9,255 bases of DNA from UBA9865 sp035647835 (GCA_035647835.1 DASRMS010000181.1:1-9255), one strand, 5' to 3'. Positions 1-6,342 are shown, counted from the stretch's first letter. Numbers and translations: made by a program. The notes: generated by a model from the letters alone, not told the origin.

Positions 1-1448
1 ATATTAAAAGAGGTGCTAGTACTCTCTTAAATGCACGTCTTATCCCCGTGATTGATGACTTTCTTAAAGCGATTAAGAATTCGCTGCAAAAGAGAAATAT
101 TACTGCGCCGGTAGTAATTGTCCGCAGTGATGGTAGTTTGATGTCAGAAAGGTTTACCACTGTGCGTCCTGTGGAAACCCTTCTATGTGGTCCGGCTGCC
201 AGTGTGATGGGTGGCATCGAATTAACAGGAGAAAAAGACTGTCTGATTGTAGATATTGGTGGTACCACCACCGATATGGCACTTGTTAAGCATGGTGTAC
301 CTGTGAAAGCAAAGGATGGCGTTAATGTCGGCAAGTGGCAGACCTTTGTCAAAGCTGTTTATGTTGATACTTTTGGTCTGGGCGGTGATAGTGCTGTACG
401 CGTAGACCGAAACGGTACTATGAGCTTGGGTCCCTCCCGTGTTGTCCCCTTTGCCATCGCGGCCGAACAGTGGCCAAGCATTACTGAGGACTTAAAGCGT
501 TTGGTTAAGTCAAGAGTAAGTTTAGTGAATCCTACTTACGAGTTTATTTGCTTGGTGAAAGACATCGCCGGTAAAGACGGTTTTACTAAAGATGAGCAGG
601 TTTTATGCGCAGCTCTGCAAGCTGGACCGCTGATGCTTAATGAAGCCATGAAGGTTATTGGTAAGCGTATTTTTACTCCTTATACTGAACGTTTAGAAAG
701 AGAAGGAATTATCATGCGCTGTGGTCTAACGCCTACCGATTTTATGCATATACGCGGTGATTTTAACCGCTTTAACACGGAAGCAGCTCGCTTAGGTGCA
801 GAGTACTTGGCAAATAGGCATGATCTGACAGTGGAAAAACTGACAGAGCAAGTTTTTGATAAGGTTGAAGGGACTTTGTATTTCAATATCGTCCGCATGC
901 TGCTGGAGGATCGCTATCCACATTATAAAAAGAATGGTTTAGATGAGGAATTAGAGCAGTTAATCAGAGACAGCTGGCAGCAAGCGAGAAACGGTGACCA
1001 AGAGGAGTTCTGCCACATTAATTTCCGTACACCAGCTACTTTAGTTGGTGTGGGTGCCCCTACACATATCTTTTTACCCAACGTGGCCAAAGCTTTGGGT
1101 ACGAAGTATATTGTGCCGGAAAATGCTGGCGTTGCCAACGCCCTAGGCGCCATTGTGGGAAATATTTCCGTGACAAGTGAAGTGGAAATTAGAACTCAAT
1201 ATGCAGTTGGTGGCGGCAGCGGCTTTGTCGTGTTTGGCTACTCAGGCAATAGTCAGGCGTCAAGTATGACTGAGGCGATCAAAATAGCAGGTGAGGAAGC
1301 TAAACTAGAGGCCATTGCAGAAGCCAAAAGACGTGGTGCCTCAGGCGATATTACAGTGACAGTTGATACAAATGGCACTGAGGGAAAGCCAGGCATCATG
1401 CTCTCTGCCACCATCTCAGCCACAGCCATTGGCCGGGTTATTCTTTAG
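1..1448 (+). CDS. Hydantoinase/oxoprolinase family protein, 5' end cut by the window
   Basis: The reading frame is open from the first bases (codons from base 3), so the GTG at 48 is internal and the N-terminal third lies outside the window; 481 residues are visible. The sequence just before the GTG (RGASTLLNARLIP) continues the family pattern. Visible hallmarks are the GPAASVMGG glycine motif (about bases 189-215), the ATP/phosphate-binding DIGGTTTDMALV (252-287), and a late GVGAPTHIFLP followed by PENAGVANALGAIVG, all typical of the hydantoinase A domain of the ASKHA-like fold. Members carry out ATP-dependent opening of hydantoins, 5-oxoproline or related cyclic amides, usually with a hydantoinase B partner subunit. 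No such partner lies downstream here, so the substrate cannot be called. The protein is cytosolic. The gene ends at TAG 1446-1448, about 60 bases before a bidirectional terminator. The family is secure; the specificity is unknown. Confidence 0.88.
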   Translation, partial: IKRGASTLLNARLIPVIDDFLKAIKNSLQKRNITAPVVIVRSDGSLMSERFTTVRPVETLLCGPAASVMGGIELTGEKDCLIVDIGGTTTDMALVKHGVPVKAKDGVNVGKWQTFVKAVYVDTFGLGGDSAVRVDRNGTMSLGPSRVVPFAIAAEQWPSITEDLKRLVKSRVSLVNPTYEFICLVKDIAGKDGFTKDEQVLCAALQAGPLMLNEAMKVIGKRIFTPYTERLEREGIIMRCGLTPTDFMHIRGDFNRFNTEAARLGAEYLANRHDLTVEKLTEQVFDKVEGTLYFNIVRMLLEDRYPHYKKNGLDEELEQLIRDSWQQARNGDQEEFCHINFRTPATLVGVGAPTHIFLPNVAKALGTKYIVPENAGVANALGAIVGNISVTSEVEIRTQYAVGGGSGFVVFGYSGNSQASSMTEAIKIAGEEAKLEAIAEAKRRGASGDITVTVDTNGTEGKPGIMLSATISATAIGRVIL

Positions 1449-1507
1449 GAAACACTAATAAGCACTTGCAGCGTAACGTAACTACTGAATTATATAATTG
1501 GTTCAGT

Positions 1508-1544
1508 AAAAAAAAACCGGAAAGCTTAAGGCTTTCCGGTTTTT
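1508..1544. terminator. Bidirectional intrinsic terminator between hyuA-like gene and hcp
   Basis: A perfect 9-bp stem (CCGGAAAGC 1517-1525, loop TTAAG, GCTTTCCGG 1531-1539) is flanked by nine A's on the left and five T's on the right. It therefore has a U-tract in both directions and can end both convergent genes. The minus-strand tract, nine U's after hcp, is the stronger one. Confidence 0.9.
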
Positions 1545-1564
1545 GTCATGCCAGTGAGTTTTGC

Positions 1565-3190
1565 TTAGCCCAAGATCATGGCCAGGTCTTGCTCTGGCGT
1601 GGAGATGGGGCGAAGGTTGTATTGTTCTACGAGAATGTTTAAGACATTGGGGGTAATAAAAGCAGGGAGACTAGGTCCAATGAGAATGTCTTTAATGCCT
1701 AGATGGAGCAGTGTCAGCAGGATGGCAATCGCTTTTTGTTCATACCAGGAAAGGACAAGGGTCAGCGGTAAGTCATTAACGCCACAGTCGAAGGCTTCTG
1801 CTAAAGCTAAAGCAATTTGAATGGCAGAATAGGCATCATTACATTGACCGACATCTAAGAGGCGGGGGATACCGCCAATATCGCCCAGCTGTTTGTCAAA
1901 GAAGCGGAACTTGCCACAGGCTAAAGTTAAAATTACACTGTCTTGCGGCGTTTTTTCCACGAATTCGGCATAATAGTTACGGTCAGCTTTGATCCCGTCA
2001 CAGCCGCCTACGAGGAAAAAGTGTTTGATGGCACCGCTTTTTACAGCTTCAATCACTGTCGGTGCCAGCCCTAGTACTGTTTTACGCGCAAAGCCCACGG
2101 TTACACTGTCTGCATCCTGCTCGCTGGTAAAGCCGGGTAACTCTAAAGCTTTGTTAATTACAGGGCTAAAATCATAAGCTTCAATATGTTGAATGCCAGG
2201 CCAGCCCACATTACCGGCAGTAAAAATATTATCAGCATAACTCGGCTGAGGTTTTTGTAAGCAATTTGTGGTCATTAAAATAGCACCAGGGAAGTCAGCA
2301 AATTCTTTTTGTTGGTTTTGCCAAGCCGTACCAAAATGTCCGTAGAAATGCGGGTATTTTTTTAATTCTGGATAACCATGAGTAGGCAGCATTTCTCCGT
2401 GTGTATAGATATTGATCCCTGTACCTTCTGTTTGTTTTAATAGTTCAGCTAAATCTTTTAAATCATGGCCAGAGACTAGGATAGCTTTACCTGCCCTATG
2501 ACCTAAAGGAACTGGTGTCGGCACTGGGTGGCCATAGGTGCTGGTATTGGCGGCATCAAGTAGTTCCATGGCACGAAAGTTTATTTCGCCACATTTTAAA
2601 ACTAGCTGCAGCCATTCCTGCATAGTTAAATCTTTATTCGTGAAGGAGGCCATCGCTTCATGCACAAACGTATATACTTGTTCATCTTCCTGCCCCAGCG
2701 TTAGGGCGTGATCAGCATAGGCAGAGACGCCTTTTAAGCCATACAGCAGGATTTGCTGCAGTGATTGTAGATCGGGATCAATCGTTTCATCGGCAGTAAG
2801 ATTAACTAGTGTGCCTTGTGCTATCAGACCCGCAAGATCTGCAGCAGGGGTAAAGTCGGCTGCCGGATGAGTAACGCTTATTTCCTCAACTTTGTTTTTT
2901 AGTTGTTCACGGAGTTGAACAGCCTGATTAATCCGGTTAGCAAAGTTTTGTGGGTCAAAATCTACATTCGTCAGGGTGGAAAAGATGGCTTTAACGGTAA
3001 ATTGATTAATTGCACTGTCAATACCAGTATTTTTCTTTCTTGCCTCAACGGCATATAGGGAAAGTCCCGTCACCGCGTGGAGTAATAAGTCTTGTAGAGC
3101 TGAAGTTTCAGCATCTTTACCGCAGACCCCATGTGCTGTACAGGCTATACCCTTTGCAGTTTGTTCGCATTGATTACAGAACATCTTCAA
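1565..3190 (-). CDS. hcp: Hybrid cluster protein (hydroxylamine reductase / prismane), class I
   Basis: 541 residues, normal for the family. The N-terminal cysteines C5, C8, C17 and C23 have the C-x2-C-x8-C-x5-C spacing of class I proteins from anaerobes such as Desulfovibrio, which hold a [4Fe-4S] cluster. All expected ligands of the hybrid 4Fe-2S-2O cluster are visible: H242 (SGHD), E266 (THGEM), C310 (TTNCL), C397 (VGGCDG, the persulfide position), C425 (LACGKF), C450 (GQCND) and E484 (WYEQKA). Hcp is a cytoplasmic enzyme that reduces hydroxylamine in vitro and is linked in vivo to nitric oxide and nitrosative stress, including NO reduction and protein S-nitrosylation. No separate hcr reductase gene lies next to it, as is usual for class I. 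Start: the TTG at 3190 lies 9 bases after GGAGG (3200-3204). The ATG at 3184 (MFCNQC, the usual family start) lies 15 bases away, so the two differ by only two residues and TTG has the better spacing. Two dyads upstream suggest regulation. Confidence 0.96.
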   Translation of the reverse strand: MKMFCNQCEQTAKGIACTAHGVCGKDAETSALQDLLLHAVTGLSLYAVEARKKNTGIDSAINQFTVKAIFSTLTNVDFDPQNFANRINQAVQLREQLKNKVEEISVTHPAADFTPAADLAGLIAQGTLVNLTADETIDPDLQSLQQILLYGLKGVSAYADHALTLGQEDEQVYTFVHEAMASFTNKDLTMQEWLQLVLKCGEINFRAMELLDAANTSTYGHPVPTPVPLGHRAGKAILVSGHDLKDLAELLKQTEGTGINIYTHGEMLPTHGYPELKKYPHFYGHFGTAWQNQQKEFADFPGAILMTTNCLQKPQPSYADNIFTAGNVGWPGIQHIEAYDFSPVINKALELPGFTSEQDADSVTVGFARKTVLGLAPTVIEAVKSGAIKHFFLVGGCDGIKADRNYYAEFVEKTPQDSVILTLACGKFRFFDKQLGDIGGIPRLLDVGQCNDAYSAIQIALALAEAFDCGVNDLPLTLVLSWYEQKAIAILLTLLHLGIKDILIGPSLPAFITPNVLNILVEQYNLRPISTPEQDLAMILG

Positions 3191-3227
3191 TTAAATCTGC
3201 CTCCTTGATCTTGTTTAGTGGTTGGAA

Positions 3228-3233
3228 ATTATA
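3228..3233 (-). promoter_or_regulatory. hcp proximal promoter -10 box (TATAAT)
   Basis: A perfect TATAAT on the minus strand with no convincing -35 at 16-18 bases; the 8-7-8 dyad occupies the region upstream. The predicted start is near 3221, leaving a leader of about 30 bases to the TTG/ATG start of hcp. Confidence 0.45.
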
Positions 3234-3253
3234 TCGCTGGCCTGAAGCAAGCG

Positions 3254-3276
3254 GCTTTTGTCGCCAGTACAAAAGC
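3254..3276. promoter_or_regulatory. Second inverted repeat upstream of hcp (8-7-8 dyad)
   Basis: GCTTTTGT (3254-3261), 7-base spacer, ACAAAAGC (3269-3276): a perfect 8-bp dyad. It is not followed by a U-tract on either strand, so it is not a terminator. Its centre (3265) lies 37 bases upstream of the last base of the TATAAT box at 3228-3233, i.e. near -44. It could be an operator or a hairpin in the distal transcript's leader. I do not recognise the binding protein. Confidence 0.4.
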
Positions 3277-3301
3277 TTTCTGTCAAATTTCTTGTGTCCT
3301 T

Positions 3302-3307
3302 ATTGTA
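3302..3307 (-). promoter_or_regulatory. hcp distal promoter -10 box (TACAAT)
   Basis: TACAAT read on the minus strand, 5 of 6 matches to the sigma-A consensus. No -35 hexamer stands out; the GTGA-N6-TCAC dyad covers that place, as in activator-dependent class II promoters. The predicted transcript start is near 3295, giving a leader of roughly 105-110 bases. Confidence 0.45.
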
Positions 3308-3327
3308 ATCAGATGCCAGGCGGCAGG

Positions 3328-3347
3328 ACTGTGATGGATATCACGGT
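3328..3347 (-). promoter_or_regulatory. CRP/FNR-family operator candidate (GTGA-N6-TCAC) upstream of hcp
   Basis: GTGATGGATATCAC at 3331-3344 is a perfect GTGAT-N4-ATCAC dyad, with outer bases AC/GT also symmetric. GTGA-N6-TCAC is the core half-site arrangement of the CRP/FNR superfamily, and the regulator HcpR of anaerobes is reported to bind TTGTGA-N6-TCACAA-like sites at hcp. Its centre (3337.5) is 35.5 bases upstream of the last base of a TACAAT -10 box, which places it near -42, a class II activator position. The regulator assignment is inferred; its gene is not in the window. Confidence 0.6.
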
Positions 3348-3367
3348 ATAAAACTTTCTTTCCCCGC

Positions 3368-3397
3368 AAAAGAACACCAGGCTCCAGTGCCTGGTGT
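3368..3397 (-). terminator. Intrinsic terminator of the cytochrome lipoprotein gene
   Basis: The 8-bp stem CACCAGGC (3375-3382)/GCCTGGTG (3389-3396) has a 6-base loop and extends by A3374-T3397. Read on the minus strand it is followed by TTCTTTT. It starts only about 18 bases past the stop codon of the cytochrome gene and separates it from hcp. Confidence 0.82.
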
Positions 3398-3414
3398 CAA
3401 TAATCTTTATGCTG

Positions 3415-3735
3415 TTATTGATCTTGCTCCAATAAATATGCCACAACAAGCTCATATTCTGCTGACGTCAGTAAATCTGGTGACTTATCTAACATCCGCT
3501 CTGCTAGCTGGTGCCATGCAGCGTCATCTCTAGGTTGACTTGTAAGACGATCAAGCGTATGGCATCTTACACAACTTGCCTCCACTAGTTCAGCGCCTGT
3601 CAGTGTTGGTTCATTCACAGAAGGTGAATTAGGGGGGGTGTCCTCCGGTGTATTGTTGCTGCCGCTGCAACCTGTCAGCCACATAGCTGCCAGTATTAAG
3701 AGGGCGAAAACAAGTAAATGTTTTTTACCAGTCAT
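3415..3735 (-). CDS. Small monoheme cytochrome c lipoprotein
   Basis: 106 residues. A lipoprotein signal peptide (K4-K5, hydrophobic 7-20) ends in the lipobox LTGC with lipidated Cys23. A Ser/Asn/Pro/Glu-rich tether (24-45) follows, then a minimal cytochrome c domain: heme-binding CVRCH at 55-59, and a later AERM (Met81, likely sixth heme ligand) followed by the final helix SAEYELVVAYL. It should sit on the outer face of the membrane and shuttle single electrons; its partners are unknown. A longer reading frame exists upstream to 3825, but the ATG at 3735 is chosen because GGAGGTG (3745-3751) precedes it at a good distance and it puts the signal peptide at the N-terminus. It is transcribed alone: its own terminator follows and a divergent regulatory region precedes. 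c-type cytochromes are found only in some Firmicutes, so this hints at a respiratory member. Heme attachment is secure; the role is not. Confidence 0.88.
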   Translation of the reverse strand: MTGKKHLLVFALLILAAMWLTGCSGSNNTPEDTPPNSPSVNEPTLTGAELVEASCVRCHTLDRLTSQPRDDAAWHQLAERMLDKSPDLLTSAEYELVVAYLLEQDQ

Positions 3736-3762
3736 TAGTATATTCACCTCCGAGTCATTTCT

Positions 3763-3792
3763 ACAATACATTACGTTCTTCGGTCTGGACAA
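3763..3792 (-). promoter_or_regulatory. Candidate promoter of the cytochrome gene
   Basis: On the minus strand, TTGTCC (3787-3792) and TATTGT (3763-3768) are separated by 18 bases, resembling sigma-A -35/-10 boxes with four to five matches each. The start would fall near 3756, only just upstream of the GGAGGTG ribosome site, so this is a moderate candidate only. Confidence 0.35.
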
Positions 3793-3945
3793 ATTTCCTT
3801 CTTTTCCGGCAGAAAAATACAACATAACAAAGTGGAAATAATAAATAAAGTTTTGGTGATAAAGCAGGAATTTACCAATTAATGCAGAATAACGTAGAAG
3901 GGATCTACACGAAAGGTGCGGTTAGTCAGCTATTTTACGTGCACC

Positions 3946-3951
3946 TATAGT
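3946..3951 (+). promoter_or_regulatory. Candidate -10 box for the riboswitch transcript
   Basis: TATAGT lies about 60 bases before the aptamer, the right place to start a leader that includes it. No good -35 is visible 16-18 bases upstream. The stretch 3826-3945 shows no gene; it contains only AT-rich sequence and an imperfect AGGTGC...GCACCT inverted repeat around 3915-3946. Confidence 0.3.
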
Positions 3952-3989
3952 ACAGAACATACACCGGTGTGGGGCCGGTAATTAAAAAT

Positions 3990-4012
3990 TCGGTAGGGGG
4001 TCTCCTATCCGA
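3990..4012 (+). other. Hairpin abutting and overlapping the 5' side of the riboswitch aptamer
   Basis: TCGGTAGG (3990-3997), loop GGGTCT, then CCTATCCGA (4004-4012) form an 8-bp stem with one bulged T. Its 3' strand contains the bases next to the aptamer core (TCCG 4008-4011) that could instead close the aptamer base stem, so it may be a competing fold. Confidence 0.5.
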
Positions 4013-4098
4013 CAAAGGCAAACTTGCTGAAAAGCAAGGACGCAAAGCCATGGGTCTACGGGCTGCTGCCTATGATCGCCAGGTTGCCGAAGAGCGGA
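4008..4098 (+). ncRNA. Cyclic di-GMP class I (GEMM-I) riboswitch aptamer
   Basis: The conserved GEMM-I core is present in order: AAAGGCAAAC (4014-4023), P2 CTTGC/GCAAG (4023-4027, 4034-4038) capped by a TGAAAA loop containing the GAAA docking tetraloop, the near-invariant GGACGCAAAGCC (4038-4049), P3 CATGGG/CCTATG (4049-4054, 4069-4074), and the 3' AGGTTGCCGA (4081-4090). The base aligning with position 20 of the Vibrio Vc2 aptamer is G (4018), which favours cyclic di-GMP; A at this place would suggest the cGAMP-sensing subtype. The contacting A47 and C92 equivalents appear to be A4045 and C4088. It lies in the 5' leader of the transglutaminase-like gene and is followed by a terminator, so the family, ligand and target gene are well supported. 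Confidence 0.93.
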
Positions 4099-4112
4099 GT
4101 TTTTTGCTATCT

Positions 4113-4139
4113 AGCTTCAGCTCCGGCTGAAGCTTTTTT
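4113..4139 (+). terminator. Riboswitch expression-platform terminator
   Basis: A perfect 9-bp stem AGCTTCAGC (4113-4121)/GCTGAAGCT (4126-4134) with TCCG loop and six T's. It lies between the aptamer and the gene at 4181, so it works by premature termination. CGGAG at the aptamer's 3' edge (4095-4099) is complementary to CTCCG (4121-4125) in the terminator top, and AGC/GCT extends this with a bulge, giving an antiterminator. If ligand keeps CGGA in the aptamer base stem, the terminator forms, so an OFF switch is predicted. That polarity is inference. Confidence 0.88.
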
Positions 4140-4157
4140 GATTCGGCTGTCGCAGGG

Positions 4158-4176
4158 CTCCCAGAAAATGGGGGAG
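4158..4176 (+). promoter_or_regulatory. Ribosome-site hairpin before the transglutaminase-like gene
   Basis: CTCCC (4158-4162) can pair with GGGAG (4172-4176), which is the ribosome binding site, across a 9-base loop. The stem is short (5 bp), so masking would be partial, but it could add a translational layer below the riboswitch. Confidence 0.3.
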
Positions 4177-4180
4177 AAAA

Positions 4181-5596
4181 ATGAATAAAGGTTTATCAAG
4201 AATTCTAACAGTGATGGTGGCGGCTATCTTGTTTGGCAGTAGTGCATTTGTCGTACAATTTTGGCCGCAACTGGACAAGCAGTTTAAGTCTGCAGCAGCG
4301 GAGCCTGTCGTGTCGACATTGGCTGCCGCAGAAGGTAGGGCCTTAACAAATATTGCTGAACTGCAGGCAGAAATTAGACAGTTAAAAGTGATGGAAGCTG
4401 TGCAAAACGCAGCGTCCGCAAAAACAGAGCAAGAAAAAGCAGCAACGGAAGCACCAGCAGAGGCTAAAAAAACAACTGCTAAAACATCTCCTAGAACTGT
4501 TGTCTCTACGAGACAGACAAAAGCAACGGTTCCTGTTACAAAAAAACCAGATACTGCAGCACCGGTCTCAAAAAAAACAGAAGCTACCGCACCGACGAAG
4601 CCGGTTACAGAACCTCAAGTCAAGGCAACACCGGTACCAACACAAACCACGGAGCCTCCCACTCCGCAGGCTTCTGAAACAGAAGCCTCTGTCCCGAAGC
4701 CTGAACCTGCACCAAAGGTTGAGGAAAAGAAAACGCCGGCTAATCCTTATAGTGTCGGCTCCAGCAGAGAGTTCCGTGTGCTCTCACAGGCCATAGTAAA
4801 AAATACCGGTGATGCACTAGCAACTAATGTGCGCATTCAAGTCCCGTTGATTACTACTAGTTCACTGTATTATAGTCGCCGCGGGGAAAGCTTTTCCCTG
4901 GAGCCGACAGAGATAAAATCGGTCAATGGTACGAGGATGGGTGTCTTTAACCTGGGAGAGTTGGCACCAGGGCAGGAAGTGTCTATTGCTGTGCATACTC
5001 GCGTCAGAACAGCAAATATCTCCTTTTATGCCGACTATGTGCCAACTGGCGGCAAGAAGGTTACTTCCTATTTAGGTAGTGCCAGTGGTATTGAAACCAC
5101 AAACGGGAAAATAGTCAGTTTAGCCAATCAGCTCACCTCTGGTCTGACAGCAGATTGGGACAAGGCTCGGGCCATCACGCGTTGGGTTGCCACTAACATC
5201 AGCTATAATGCTAGTGCAGCTAACCGCAACAGTGGGGCCTTAACGGCACTTAATAGCCGTACTGGTGTCTGTGAGGATTACGCAAAGTTAAGTGCTGCTT
5301 TAGCCCGTGCTGCCGGTATTCCCGCTAGAGTGGTTTATGGCTATACAGATAGTGGCAGTAAATGGCCCAGCAGTGGCTCCTTAGCCTTACGTGGTTACAG
5401 ACATGCTTGGGTAGAGTTTCATCTCGTGGGTCGTGGTTGGGTTCCCGCAGACCCTACTCGCAGCAGTTCCTCTAAATTATATTTTGGTAAACTACCGCAT
5501 AATCGCTACATCATTCAAAATTATAATAATCAATCCTTAAAAGGAAACTATAGCGGCGGTAAACTATCTATCAGTTGGGCAGATTCACTTGAATAA
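4181..5596 (+). CDS. Membrane-anchored transglutaminase-like (cysteine peptidase fold) surface protein
   Basis: 471 residues. An N-terminal hydrophobic segment (about 8-27) without a lipobox acts as signal anchor or signal peptide. A likely coiled coil (about 45-90) and a low-complexity Thr/Pro/Lys/Ala/Glu linker (about 90-188) follow, the kind that spans cell wall. Next are an Ig-like beta region (about 190-300) and a transglutaminase-core domain (about 315-430). The triad is intact: C364 in TGVCEDYAKL, H408 in RHAWVEF, D424 in VPADPTR. Bacterial members are mostly secreted cysteine proteases, with some amidases and cross-linkers, so the reaction is not certain. GGGGGAG (4170-4176) precedes the ATG at 4 bases. 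Expression is gated by the upstream cyclic di-GMP riboswitch and terminator. It stands alone and converges on the sortase gene. Other secreted surface genes next to it suggest it acts on cell-surface proteins. Confidence 0.9.
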   Translation: MNKGLSRILTVMVAAILFGSSAFVVQFWPQLDKQFKSAAAEPVVSTLAAAEGRALTNIAELQAEIRQLKVMEAVQNAASAKTEQEKAATEAPAEAKKTTAKTSPRTVVSTRQTKATVPVTKKPDTAAPVSKKTEATAPTKPVTEPQVKATPVPTQTTEPPTPQASETEASVPKPEPAPKVEEKKTPANPYSVGSSREFRVLSQAIVKNTGDALATNVRIQVPLITTSSLYYSRRGESFSLEPTEIKSVNGTRMGVFNLGELAPGQEVSIAVHTRVRTANISFYADYVPTGGKKVTSYLGSASGIETTNGKIVSLANQLTSGLTADWDKARAITRWVATNISYNASAANRNSGALTALNSRTGVCEDYAKLSAALARAAGIPARVVYGYTDSGSKWPSSGSLALRGYRHAWVEFHLVGRGWVPADPTRSSSSKLYFGKLPHNRYIIQNYNNQSLKGNYSGGKLSISWADSLE

Positions 5597-5603
5597 GGAA
5601 CCC

Positions 5604-5658
5604 CTATCACCCCCCAAGTGATAGATCCCAAAGAGCCGGACAGTTAAATGTCCGGCTC
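5604..5658. terminator. Two hairpins between convergent transglutaminase and sortase genes
   Basis: CTATCAC/GTGATAG (5604-5610, 5618-5624, loop CCCCCAA) is followed by a perfect 10-bp GAGCCGGACA/TGTCCGGCTC stem (5633-5642, 5649-5658, loop GTTAAA). Neither has a clean U-tract on either strand, but position and strength suggest a shared transcription stop. Confidence 0.6.
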
Positions 5659-5683
5659 CACTTATTAATACGGGTAAGCAGCT

Positions 5684-6304
5684 TTAGTTTGGTCTTGCTT
5701 TAGGGCGTGTCTTCACCTCAGTTACTTTTACCAAATCGGCCTTAACGATCAGGCGTTTTGTAGTTGTTGTAAATAAGCAGGTGGTTAGGGTTAACTCTGC
5801 TTGCTCTGTGGATTCAACTACACTCCAGTCACGGCTGTGGGTGACAAACTGTTCGCGGACTTGATACTGATAGCAGTTGGTGCCGAGGGTTAAAGAAATC
5901 GTATCACCAGCTTCAAGACGGTCAAGATGGCGAAACCAGGAACCGTACACACCTCGGTGTGCAGCAATAGAAACATTGCCGACTTCCGGATGTTTGCTTT
6001 GCGGGTAAAACCCGGGACCCTTCTTTAAGTCTTCTTCTGCAACACCGTGCATGACAGCTGCCTTGAGATCAATCTTGGGAATTTCCAGCAAACCCAGGGC
6101 AGAAGGCAGCTCATCTTTGCTCTGTTCCTGATTGGTGTCCAAAGGAGGCGTTATTTTATCGTCTACTTCTGCTTGTTCCTCCAATGTACTTAATGTTAAG
6201 CGCTGATAATAAATACCGGTTCCCCAGCGATAGAGGGGGGCCGCGACAAGCAGTAAGCCACTGAGCATTAGCAGTAAACCGATATGTTTGGCCAGGCGAC
6301 GCAT
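5684..6304 (-). CDS. Sortase (class D/E-like transpeptidase)
   Basis: 206 residues from the chosen ATG. An N-terminal membrane anchor (hydrophobic stretch after RRLAKHIG) and a short linker lead to the sortase beta barrel: GLLEIPKIDL, the MHGVAEEDLKKGPGFYP region, then catalytic His in IAAHRGVYGS (H116), catalytic Cys in TLTTC (C176), and Arg eight residues later (R184 in TTKRLIV). The HR-x-YGSWF..L..L..GD pattern fits class D/E rather than A or B, but the class is a judgement from motifs. It cleaves an LPXTG-like signal and links the protein to peptidoglycan on the outer membrane face. A GTG nine bases upstream (6313) overlaps the GAGG ribosome site, so the ATG at 6304 is preferred. The obvious substrate is the LPKTN protein encoded immediately upstream. 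A terminator and an own promoter separate the two genes. Confidence 0.93.
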   Translation of the reverse strand: MRRLAKHIGLLLMLSGLLLVAAPLYRWGTGIYYQRLTLSTLEEQAEVDDKITPPLDTNQEQSKDELPSALGLLEIPKIDLKAAVMHGVAEEDLKKGPGFYPQSKHPEVGNVSIAAHRGVYGSWFRHLDRLEAGDTISLTLGTNCYQYQVREQFVTHSRDWSVVESTEQAELTLTTCLFTTTTKRLIVKADLVKVTEVKTRPKARPN

Positions 6305-6342
6305 CGAAAACACCTCACTTTTGCACTTTTAAAGCCAGACAT

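Noticed and set aside
48..50. GTG as the start of the hydantoinase-like gene
   Set aside because: The frame is open upstream to base 3 and the upstream residues fit the family; the protein is cut by the window edge.
3254..3276. Intrinsic terminator between the cytochrome gene and hcp
   Set aside because: The dyad has a 7-base loop but no following U-tract on either strand. The cytochrome gene already has a terminator at 3368-3397.
3736..3825. Longer version of the cytochrome lipoprotein starting at 3825
   Set aside because: It would bury the signal peptide. ATG 3735 has a GGAGGTG site, and the extension overlaps promoter-like sequence.
4500..4796. Lys/Arg/Gln-rich 98-residue frame on the plus strand
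   Set aside because: It is an alternative frame of the Pro/Thr/Lys-rich linker of the transglutaminase-like protein; its odd composition comes from that low-complexity DNA.
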